Below, piece after piece: positions 33,444 to 40,898 of a DNA stretch of 40,898 nucleotides. The translations under genes were made by a program, and so were the position numbers. The notes beneath the pieces were generated by a model. That model did no database searches. It worked only from the letters and a program-made list of their open reading frames with translations, and had not been told where the DNA came from. Positions within the stretch are counted from its first letter, which is position 1; each line of letters starts with the position of its first letter. Source of the DNA: an uncultured Bacteroidota bacterium (GTDB taxonomy: Bacteria > Bacteroidota > Bacteroidia > Chitinophagales > Chitinophagaceae); contig CAIKZP010000055.1 in NCBI GenBank assembly GCA_903831935.1, positions 1 through 40,898 on the forward strand. Direction: 5' to 3'.

Positions 33444-36400
33444 ATGAGAAAAAAAACCAACGAACGCCATGTTCCTAAGGGATTCATGCGCTATTCGGTT
33501 TGTTTAATGCTTTGCCTATGCAGTATTGCACCGGCTCTACAAGCAAACAGTACCGAAAACAAATTAGTAGGCTTAAAAAATCTTCCGCCTGCTACTATTA
33601 CAGGAAAAGTTACCGATGCTAAATCGGCACCTTTAGAAGGTGTAACTGTTTTAATTAAAGGAACCAAGCGTGGTGTTACTACCAATGCGCAAGGAACTTT
33701 TACCATTAACAATGTTCCAGAAAATTCTATTTTGGTTTTTAGCTCTACTGGTTACACTAGTAAAGAAGTTTCAACAAAAGGAAACACCAATTTAACTGTT
33801 ACACTTGCCGAACAAGTTTCTGGCTTGAATGATATAGTAGTGGTTGGATATGGTACCAGAACTAAAAAAGATTTAACTGGTGCTGTTTCTCAAGTAAAAG
33901 CTACACAACTTGAAAACGAAAATCCAAAATCAGTTCAAGACATGTTAAGGGGTAATGCTCCTGGCTTGGATGTTGGTTTTGATGCAAGTACAAAAGGATC
34001 TAATGCTAGTTTACAAATTAGAGGTAAGGGAACCCTTACTGCTAGTTCTAGTCCATTGATTGTATTAGACGGAGTAATTTATCCTGGAGGCCTTGAAGAT
34101 ATTAACCCTAACGATATTGCCACTATAGATATCTTAAAAGACGCAAGTTCTGCTGCCGTATTTGGTGCAAGATCTGCTAATGGCGTTATTTTGATCTCTA
34201 CTAAAAAAGGTAAAGGCGGTAAACCCGTAATTACTTTTAATAGCAATATTGGATACAATAAAGTAGAAAACAAACCACATTTACTAGATGCTACAGAGTT
34301 CCTCGATTGGCGCCAAGATGTTAAATGGGCGATGGCCGGATTTGACTCTACTTCTAAACCAGGTGTTCAATATAAATTTTTAAATCCTAATAAACTTCCT
34401 TCTAGCATTTCAACAACACAATGGCTTGCGCTAGATGGCTCTGCTGGAGATTTAAATGCTGCTTGGTTAAACCGCTTGGGTTTAAAACCAGTAGAAATTG
34501 CCAATTATACTGCCAACACATTAATTGATTGGGAAAAAATCATCTACAACCAACAAGCAATGCAACACGATCATACCGTAAGCATTTCTCAACGTAAAGA
34601 AGATTATAACTATTATTTTTCTTTGGGATATTTAGAAAACCAAGGATTAACTGTTGGTGATAAATACAAAACTTTAAGAGCTCGCTTAAATTTAGAATCT
34701 GTTATTGCTAAATATTTAACCGTAGGTGCAAACTTTCAATTTTCAGAAAGAGATGAAAGTTCTGTACCTGTTGCTTTAGCTGATATGATACACACAACCC
34801 CTTATGGTTCTTATTATGCTACAGATGTAAACAATGTGCCTACCCTTCCACTCACACTTAGGAATAGCCCTAATGACGATCCGGGAAACAACACACATCC
34901 GTTTATGACCCAAGCTTATACCGATAGAATGTATAAGTACGATAATATCTTTTCTACTATTTATGTAAAAGGCACATTGCCTCTAGGATTTTCTTACCAA
35001 GTAAACTTCTCGCCTCGTTTTGATGTGTTGCGTGAATTCAACCACCAATCAGCTTTAAACCCAACTATTGCTGGTAAAAAAGGTGTGGTGGATAGAAGAA
35101 ACCAAACTGTTTATTCTTGGCAGTTAGATAACGTATTGCGTTGGAATAAAAAGTTTGGCAAACATTCAATTGAAGCAACCTTCTTAGTGAATGCAGAGAA
35201 ATTCCAATCTTGGAATACCAATATTCACGCAGAAAGTTTTGCACCTAACGATAACTTGAGTTTCAATGCCCTTCAGTCTGCAACACAAACACCTATTGTA
35301 TCTAGTGACGACCAATATTCAACAGCTGATGCCTTGATGGGTCGTATCAACTACAACTATAACCAACGTTATTTTTTAACGCTAACAGAAAGACGTGATG
35401 GTTATTCTGCTTTTGGTCAACAAAACCCAAGAGCTAATTTCCCTTCTGCTGCTATTGCATGGGCTTTGAGTGAAGAGAAATTCATGAAAGGCACTGAAAA
35501 ATGGCTAGACTATGCAAAAGCTAGGGTTTCTTATGGAGAAAATGGTAATAGAGAAATTGGTAGATATGCCGCATTGTCGAACTTATCTTCTGGTACTTAT
35601 ACCTATGTTACTTCTGGTGGTGCTGCTTACAACGTAGCACAAGTTTCTTCGAGCAATTTATCTAACCCTGGTTTGAAATGGGAAAGAAATAGTTCTATCA
35701 ACGCAGGTATCGACTACTCTATTTTTAAAGGAATTGTTACCGGTTCAATTGATTACTATTCTAGGGTTACCAAAGATTTGTTGGTTAACAGAACATTACC
35801 TACAGTTACTGGTTTCACTAGTATTCTTGCCAACTTAGGTGAAGTTCAAAACAATGGTTTAGAATTTAGTTTCAATACCAACAATATCAAAAACAAAAAT
35901 TTAGAGTGGAGATCAACTATTTCATTTTGGTTGAACCGCAATAAAATTAACCATCTTTACGGACCAACACCTGATTTTGATGCTGCTGGAAAACAAATTG
36001 GTGTATCTGAAAAAGATGACGTTGCAAATGGATGGTTTATTGGAAAGCCAATACAAACAATCTATAACTATAATGTAGTAGGTGTTTGGCAAACTGCAGA
36101 TGCTGCTTTGGCTAAAACATTTGGTTATAAACCAGGTGATTTTAGATTACAAGATACCAATGGAGATGGTACTTATACTATTGCCGATAAACAATTTATT
36201 GGTAATACTACTCCAGACTTTTCTTGGAATTTACGTAACGAATTTAAGATCTATAAAAACTTCGACTTCTCATTTACATTGTATGCTAAAATGGGTCAGT
36301 TAACCAATTTCGACGAAGCTAAAAACGTAGATAATTTCTATGATCGCTCTCAGTTTTATCAACGTCCTTATTGGACTCCATCAAACCCAATTAATGACTA

Positions 36401-36674
36401 TGCTGCAATGATGTCTAATGCAGGTGGTGGTGTTTCTTGGAACGTATATAGAAGTTCTACTTTTATAAGACTTAGCAATATTAGTTTGGGATATACTATT
36501 CCAACTGAATTAGCTAAAAAATGGAAAATTGATGGTTTAAAAACCTATATTAATGTTGTAAACGCTGCAGTATTTTCTAACTGGAAATATTTTGATCCAG
36601 AAAATAAAGGATCTAATGTTGGCGGCGGCCCAACTCCTTACACCATTAATTTTGGTATAAACCTTACCTTATAA
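33444..36674 (+). CDS. SusC-like TonB-dependent outer-membrane transporter 2
   Basis: From the ATG at 33444 it has 1076 residues; an in-frame TTG at 33399 would add 15 but is a poor start. A signal peptide (RYSVCLMLCLCSIAPALQAN) leads into a CarboxypepD_reg-like domain (ATITGKVTDAKSAPLEGVTV), the TonB-box region DIVVVGYGTRTKKDLTGAVS, and a plug with LQIRGKGTLTASSSPLIVLD and ILKDASSAAVFGARSANGVI. The barrel ends TPYTINFGINLTL. With the SusD-like protein 23 bp downstream it would import the oligosaccharide used by this locus. The presence of GH88, uxaC, uxuA and uxuB genes suggests that it carries uronic acid. Sequence features are those of a complete SusC and no defects are seen. Confidence 0.95.
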   Translation: MRKKTNERHVPKGFMRYSVCLMLCLCSIAPALQANSTENKLVGLKNLPPATITGKVTDAKSAPLEGVTVLIKGTKRGVTTNAQGTFTINNVPENSILVFSSTGYTSKEVSTKGNTNLTVTLAEQVSGLNDIVVVGYGTRTKKDLTGAVSQVKATQLENENPKSVQDMLRGNAPGLDVGFDASTKGSNASLQIRGKGTLTASSSPLIVLDGVIYPGGLEDINPNDIATIDILKDASSAAVFGARSANGVILISTKKGKGGKPVITFNSNIGYNKVENKPHLLDATEFLDWRQDVKWAMAGFDSTSKPGVQYKFLNPNKLPSSISTTQWLALDGSAGDLNAAWLNRLGLKPVEIANYTANTLIDWEKIIYNQQAMQHDHTVSISQRKEDYNYYFSLGYLENQGLTVGDKYKTLRARLNLESVIAKYLTVGANFQFSERDESSVPVALADMIHTTPYGSYYATDVNNVPTLPLTLRNSPNDDPGNNTHPFMTQAYTDRMYKYDNIFSTIYVKGTLPLGFSYQVNFSPRFDVLREFNHQSALNPTIAGKKGVVDRRNQTVYSWQLDNVLRWNKKFGKHSIEATFLVNAEKFQSWNTNIHAESFAPNDNLSFNALQSATQTPIVSSDDQYSTADALMGRINYNYNQRYFLTLTERRDGYSAFGQQNPRANFPSAAIAWALSEEKFMKGTEKWLDYAKARVSYGENGNREIGRYAALSNLSSGTYTYVTSGGAAYNVAQVSSSNLSNPGLKWERNSSINAGIDYSIFKGIVTGSIDYYSRVTKDLLVNRTLPTVTGFTSILANLGEVQNNGLEFSFNTNNIKNKNLEWRSTISFWLNRNKINHLYGPTPDFDAAGKQIGVSEKDDVANGWFIGKPIQTIYNYNVVGVWQTADAALAKTFGYKPGDFRLQDTNGDGTYTIADKQFIGNTTPDFSWNLRNEFKIYKNFDFSFTLYAKMGQLTNFDEAKNVDNFYDRSQFYQRPYWTPSNPINDYAAMMSNAGGGVSWNVYRSSTFIRLSNISLGYTIPTELAKKWKIDGLKTYINVVNAAVFSNWKYFDPENKGSNVGGGPTPYTINFGINLTL

Positions 36675-36697
36675 GATAACCACAAAAACTGATTGAT

Positions 36698-38545
36698 ATG
36701 AACAAAAATATTAAATACACTAGCCTACTTGCCATCATACTACTGTGTGTGATGAGTTTAGAGAGCTGTAAACAAGACTGGTTAACGCCGAAGCCCTTGT
36801 CGATTTATTCACCTGAAAATACCTATGTAGATATTGCAGGTTTTAAAGCCGGCCTTGCAGGTTGTGCCCTTAACTTAAGAGCAGAATTTTATGGTGATGG
36901 TTCGCCTATTATTACTGAATTAATTTTCTCTGAAATTTCTGTAGAAGGAACCGATGACAAGACGGGTCCTGCGCAAAACATGGATTTGCAAATTAAACCA
37001 GATGCTAATTTAAACAGTGCAGATTTTAATAGAATTGGTTGGTATTGGATACAAGAATACAAAGGTATTCGTATGGCTAACACCATTATTTCTAGATTAC
37101 CAACGGCTACTGCAATTTCTGATGCCGATAAAAACATTTTGATGGGTCAGGCCTATTTTTATCGTGCATTTGACTACTATCGTTTAACCAATCAATTTGG
37201 TGACGTTCCTTGTCCTACTAAAGAAATCACTACGGCTAAAGTTGATTTTACCACCGTAAAACGTGCTGTAATTTTAACTAGAATGAAACAAGATTTAGAA
37301 ACTGCTGTTAAATATGTTCCTTGGGTTACCGATAAAGGTGATGTAAACAGAGGTGCTTGTTACCATTTGTTAACCAAAATTAATTTGGCCCTTGGTTTAT
37401 TTGACGATGCTATTGCTTCTTCATCTGCTGTAATTAATGCTGGTACATTTAAATTAATGACTGCACGTTTTGGTGTTAATGCATCTGATGCAACAAAAAA
37501 CATTACTTGGGATTTACACCGTCCTGAAAATAAAGCCGCTGCTGCTAATACAGAAGGTTTGTTCTTGGTAACTGATCGTTTAGGCACACCAAGTGCATGG
37601 ACAGACGGAACACCAGGTATGCGTATTATGCGTCAAACTGCACCAGGTGTTTCAATTGGTACGACCATTTTAACCCCTATGGGTAAAACAGGTATGGTGG
37701 CAACTGCTCAACCAGTAAATGATATGATGAACATTTATGGTAGAGGTATTGGACGTTGTAGAAATACATCTTACCACTATTGGGAAATTTGGGATGATAC
37801 AAAAGATTTCCGTCACGACTCAACTTCTGGCAACTGGATGTATCCTCAAAAAATGGTCTACAACAACCCAGCTTTAAAAGGTGTTGATACTGCTTTTGGT
37901 ATGAGACTTAGATTGTATGGACCAACAGGAACACTACTATGCGAAGATACTTTGCGTCGTTGGTATCCTTGGCCGCATTACAAAGTTTATGTTCCTGATA
38001 CAGAGAATGTACCTATGCAAGGTGGTCACTCCGATTGGTATGTATTCCGTTTAGCTGAAACATATTTATTACGTGCTGAAGCCTATGTTTGGAAAGGCGA
38101 TCAAGCTAGTGCTATGGCTGATTTAAACGCAGTTAGAACTAGGGCTGGTTGTTCTCCTTATACAAATGCTGGTGCAATTACCATTGCTTCTATCTTAGAC
38201 GAAAGAGCACGTGAATTGTATTGGGAAGAGCCTCGTAAAACTGAGTTAACTAGAATTGCTTACATCTTTGCTTCTACAGGTAAAGCATATAATGGCAAAA
38301 CTTATACTTTAGCAAATTTCTCTACTTCTAATTTTATGATTGATCGTATTTTAGAGAAGAATATTTTCTATAAAACCAATTTTGTTACTGTTCACGCAGA
38401 CCAATTTAGAATAAGTCAATACCACGTTTTATGGCCTATTCCTCAGGATGCTATTTTGGCAAACCCTGATGGACATATTAACCAAAACATTGGTTATTCT
38501 GGATCGGCAACCAATGTACCTGCTTCGGATAAAATTGTTGAATAA
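36698..38545 (+). CDS. SusD/RagB-like surface glycan-binding lipoprotein 2
   Basis: A 615-residue lipoprotein with lipobox LLCVMSLESC (Cys24 lipidated), followed by KQDWLTPKPL. SusD features are GQAYFYRAFDYYRLTNQFGD (about 150-170), YVFRLAETYLLRAEAYVWKG with the helix that packs on SusC, DLNAVRTRAGC, ILDERARELYWEEPRKTELT, and the closing YHVLWPIPQDAILANPDGHI. It starts 23 bp after susC2 and the pair is ended by the hairpin at 38572-38610. It would bind the glycan on the cell surface and hand it to SusC2; a uronic-acid-containing substrate is inferred from the neighbours, not from this protein. Confidence 0.95.
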   Translation: MNKNIKYTSLLAIILLCVMSLESCKQDWLTPKPLSIYSPENTYVDIAGFKAGLAGCALNLRAEFYGDGSPIITELIFSEISVEGTDDKTGPAQNMDLQIKPDANLNSADFNRIGWYWIQEYKGIRMANTIISRLPTATAISDADKNILMGQAYFYRAFDYYRLTNQFGDVPCPTKEITTAKVDFTTVKRAVILTRMKQDLETAVKYVPWVTDKGDVNRGACYHLLTKINLALGLFDDAIASSSAVINAGTFKLMTARFGVNASDATKNITWDLHRPENKAAAANTEGLFLVTDRLGTPSAWTDGTPGMRIMRQTAPGVSIGTTILTPMGKTGMVATAQPVNDMMNIYGRGIGRCRNTSYHYWEIWDDTKDFRHDSTSGNWMYPQKMVYNNPALKGVDTAFGMRLRLYGPTGTLLCEDTLRRWYPWPHYKVYVPDTENVPMQGGHSDWYVFRLAETYLLRAEAYVWKGDQASAMADLNAVRTRAGCSPYTNAGAITIASILDERARELYWEEPRKTELTRIAYIFASTGKAYNGKTYTLANFSTSNFMIDRILEKNIFYKTNFVTVHADQFRISQYHVLWPIPQDAILANPDGHINQNIGYSGSATNVPASDKIVE

Positions 38546-38571
38546 ACAATTGAATTACTAATAGTTATTTT

Positions 38572-38610
38572 AAGCGGCTGTATCAAAATTTTGGTACAGC
38601 CGCTTTTTTT
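38572..38610 (+). terminator. Rho-independent terminator after SusC/SusD pair 2
   Basis: The stem AAGCGGCTGTA (38572-38582) pairs with TACAGCCGCTT (38595-38605); the loop can pair further through AAAA/TTTT. A run of seven T follows the GC-rich stem. It should end most susCD2 transcripts, giving high susCD2 relative to the downstream GH88/uxuA genes or forcing these to use their own promoter at about 38611-38663. Confidence 0.9.
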
Positions 38611-38663
38611 AGCAGCATTATTATAGAAGATATTTAGTAAATTTATCGCTCGAAAAATATAAT

Positions 38664-39857
38664 ATGAATAATAGAATCAAACTACCACTTTTTTTTACTG
38701 TTTTGATGTTTTCATTATTTGGTATCGCTCAACCAAAACCCAAAGCAGACCTTTTAAAAATTGTTGACAATGCATTAATTGGTGCTAGCAACCAATACAA
38801 GTTTTTAATGACCCAAGTGCCTGCTGGCGTTTTACCAAAAACTTATTTAGCTACCAAAAAATTAGAAACGTCTAGTTCTACTTGGTGGACAAGTGGATTT
38901 TATCCTGGCTCCTTATTGTATTTAAATGAAAATGCAAATGATGCTGCTATTTTAAAAGAAGCTTTAAGCCGTCAAAGTTTATTAACCAAAGAACAATTCA
39001 ACAAAGGCACACACGATTTAGGCTTTATGATGTTTTGCAGTTTTGGCAACTCAAACAGATTAGCCCCTTCAAAAGAATACAATGAAATTTTAATGAATAG
39101 TGCCAAATCATTAGCAAGCAGATTTAATCCTATTACAGGTTGTATTAAATCTTGGGATCATGGCTCTTGGAAATTTCCAGTTATTATTGACAATATGATG
39201 AACCTTGAATTATTATTTTGGGCTACCAAAAATTCAGGTGATTCTTCTTATTATAAAATTGCCGTAACGCATGCAAATACTACCCTTAAAAACCATTATC
39301 GCGAAGACCATAGTTCGTTCCATGTTGTTGACTACGATCCTACAAATGGTAATGTTTTAATCAGACAAACACACCAAGGATATTCCGATCCTTCTGCTTG
39401 GGCACGTGGTCAAGCATGGGGTTTGTATGGTTATACAGTGATGTATCGCGCTACAAAAGATAAAAAATATTTAAAGCAAGCAAATGACATTGCGCAATTC
39501 ATGATTAACCATCCTAGTGTTCCTGCCGATAAAATATTTTATTGGGATTTTAACACGCCTGACATTCCTGCAACCTACCGAGATGCTTCTGCAGCAGCTA
39601 TTACAGCATCTGCCTTATTAGAATTATGCAAGTATACCGACGCAAAAACTAGTGCTGTTTATTTTGCTTTTTCTGAACAAGTTATTCGTGCATTAGCGTC
39701 TAAAACTTATACTGCTCCAATTGGTACAAATGGTGGTTTTATTTTAAAACATAGTGTTGGAAATTTACCAAGCAATTCAGAAGTAGACACACCACTTACC
39801 TATGCAGACTATTATTATATTGAAGCGATGATGCGCTATAAAGCCATGGCTAAATAA
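38664..39857 (+). CDS. GH88 unsaturated glucuronyl hydrolase
   Basis: A 397-residue exported enzyme (signal peptide NRIKLPLFFTVLMFSLFGIA, ending near AQ) of glycoside hydrolase family 88. GH88 enzymes hydrate the 4,5-double bond of the terminal unsaturated uronic acid on lyase products, releasing it as 5-keto-4-deoxyuronate. Family motifs are STWWTSGFYPGSLLYL, KGTHDLGFMMFCSFGN with Asp118, FPVIIDNMMNLELLFWA with Asp176 (the two expected catalytic acids), PSAWARGQAWGLYGYTVMYR and DTPLTYADYYYIEAMMRY. Length is typical. Presence of this enzyme means the substrate has been cut by a polysaccharide lyase, which is not in the window. It has its own likely promoter after the terminator and continues into uxuA after 38 bp. 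Unsaturated galacturonyl substrates (GH105-like) cannot be excluded, but GH88 fits best. Confidence 0.92.
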   Translation: MNNRIKLPLFFTVLMFSLFGIAQPKPKADLLKIVDNALIGASNQYKFLMTQVPAGVLPKTYLATKKLETSSSTWWTSGFYPGSLLYLNENANDAAILKEALSRQSLLTKEQFNKGTHDLGFMMFCSFGNSNRLAPSKEYNEILMNSAKSLASRFNPITGCIKSWDHGSWKFPVIIDNMMNLELLFWATKNSGDSSYYKIAVTHANTTLKNHYREDHSSFHVVDYDPTNGNVLIRQTHQGYSDPSAWARGQAWGLYGYTVMYRATKDKKYLKQANDIAQFMINHPSVPADKIFYWDFNTPDIPATYRDASAAAITASALLELCKYTDAKTSAVYFAFSEQVIRALASKTYTAPIGTNGGFILKHSVGNLPSNSEVDTPLTYADYYYIEAMMRYKAMAK

Positions 39858-39895
39858 ATAATTTTCAATTTAAATTTCAATAAGAAATCTACTGC

Positions 39896-40898
39896 ATGAA
39901 ATATAAAATGGAGCAAACATGGCGCTGGTTCGGGCCAAATGATCCGGTTAGTTTACAAGACGTAAAACAAACTGGCGCTACTGGTATTGTAAGTGCTTTG
40001 CACCATGTTCCTCACGGAGATATTTGGATGCTGGATGAAATTATTGAAAGAAAAAAACTGATTGAAAGCAAGGGACTTACATGGAGTGTTGTTGAAAGTA
40101 TTACTGTTCACGAATCAATCAAAACTAGAACTGGTAATTATAAAGACTATATAGAAAAATATAAAACTTCTATTAGAAATGTAGCTGCAGCGGGCATTCC
40201 AATCATTACTTATAATTTCATGCCCGTAAATGACTGGACTAGAACTTCTCTTGACCATGTTATGGAAGACGGTTCACTAGCCCTATATTTTAATTGGATA
40301 GACTTAGCCGTTTTTGATATTTATGTTTTGAAAAGGCCTAATGCTGGCGCGTCTTATAGTAATGACATTCAACTGGCTGCTGAACTTCGTTTTAAAAATT
40401 ATTCTGCTAAGCAATTAGACAATTTAGCAGGCGTAATTATGTATGGCATTCCTGGTGAAAAGAAATCCACTACTGCAGACATGTTGGAGAAACTTAATAC
40501 TTACCAAGATATTGATAGAGCTGCACTGCAAGATAATTTGTGTTATTTTTTATCGGAAATAAGCCCTGTTGCCGAGGAGTGCGGCATTAAGCTAGCTATT
40601 CATCCAGACGATCCACCGTTTCCTATTTTAGGACTACCTAGAATTGTAAGTAATATCGATGATTTTACTCATATTTTAACCAAAGTAAACAACCCTGCAA
40701 ATGGTGTTTGTTTTTGCACAGGATCATTAAGTGCTTCTCCTACCAATGATTTGCCAGCCATGGTAAAAGCTATTGGTAATAGAATTCATTTTATTCATTT
40801 GCGCAATGTAACCAAAGACAGTCAGGGCAATTTCTATGAGGCTAACCATTTAGAAGGCGATGCAGACATGTACGCTGTTGTGAAAGAATTATTACAAA
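39896..40898 (+). CDS. uxuA: Mannonate dehydratase, cut by the window edge
   Basis: An open frame from ATG 39896 (or 39908, which gives the family-typical start MEQTWRWFGPNDPVSLQDV) runs to the right edge without a stop, about 334 codons; E. coli UxuA has 394. It converts D-mannonate to 2-keto-3-deoxygluconate. Near-identical family stretches include GATGIVSALHHVPHGDIW, WSVVESITVHESIKTRTGNY, ITYNFMPVNDWTRT, LAIHPDDPPFPILGLPRIVS, NGVCFCTGSLSASPTNDL and HFIHLRNVTKD, which contain the metal-ligand His and Cys residues. It follows GH88 by 38 bp and completes the UxaC-UxuB-UxuA route together with genes on the minus strand. The remaining 60 or so residues and any KDG kinase or aldolase genes lie outside. 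Confidence 0.97.
   Translation, partial: MKYKMEQTWRWFGPNDPVSLQDVKQTGATGIVSALHHVPHGDIWMLDEIIERKKLIESKGLTWSVVESITVHESIKTRTGNYKDYIEKYKTSIRNVAAAGIPIITYNFMPVNDWTRTSLDHVMEDGSLALYFNWIDLAVFDIYVLKRPNAGASYSNDIQLAAELRFKNYSAKQLDNLAGVIMYGIPGEKKSTTADMLEKLNTYQDIDRAALQDNLCYFLSEISPVAEECGIKLAIHPDDPPFPILGLPRIVSNIDDFTHILTKVNNPANGVCFCTGSLSASPTNDLPAMVKAIGNRIHFIHLRNVTKDSQGNFYEANHLEGDADMYAVVKELLQ

Overview
The window looks like the chromosome of a low-GC member of the Bacteroidota, probably a Chitinophagaceae-type bacterium. The phylum call rests on two SusC/SusD outer-membrane uptake pairs, a type IX secretion (T9SS) C-terminal sorting domain on a giant surface protein, several N-termini with Bacteroidota-style signal peptides or lipoboxes, and weak ribosome binding sites. 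The family-level call is an inference from protein style only.

Layout. 1-154: the broken end of an IS21-type istA transposase gene, running into a hairpin terminator. 171-425: leader with palindromic operator-like sites. 426-5925: SusC/SusD pair 1, closed by a perfect 24-bp hairpin. 6007-6396 (-): small secreted protein of unknown function. 6622-8085: secreted sulfatase. 8203-14640 (-): giant LRR plus Ig-like-repeat surface protein. 14785-15849 (-): TolB-like propeller lipoprotein. 15990-18471: 7TM histidine kinase and NarL-type regulator. 18478-20829 (-): TonB-dependent receptor. 20884-25361 (-): DEAD-box helicase, a fused FAD-monooxygenase/DsbA-like protein, and a MalY/PatB-type aminotransferase. 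25554-26438 (-): EamA transporter. 26512-33219 (-): uronate and keto-sugar gene block. 33444-end (+): SusC/SusD pair 2, GH88 hydrolase, and uxuA cut by the window edge.

How the genes work together. The right-hand 14 kb is a coherent polysaccharide utilization locus transcribed divergently from 33220-33443. SusC2/SusD2 would import an oligosaccharide. The GH88 enzyme would remove a 4,5-unsaturated uronic acid left by a lyase encoded elsewhere. The UxaC isomerase, an SDR-type fructuronate/mannonate oxidoreductase and UxuA mannonate dehydratase then form the classical glucuronate to 2-keto-3-deoxygluconate route. A ThuA-domain protein, two exported Gfo/Idh/MocA-family proteins and an orphan TonB-plug protein are embedded in the same block and have no obvious place in that route; they are the most novel part of the window. 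The left-hand SusC/SusD pair and sulfatase could handle a sulfated glycan, but nothing in the sequence links them directly to the uronate locus. No polysaccharide lyase, sulfatase-maturating enzyme or PUL-specific regulator gene is visible.

Coding density is high, no stretch above 300 bases lacks a gene, and no rRNA, complete tRNA or CRISPR array was seen.
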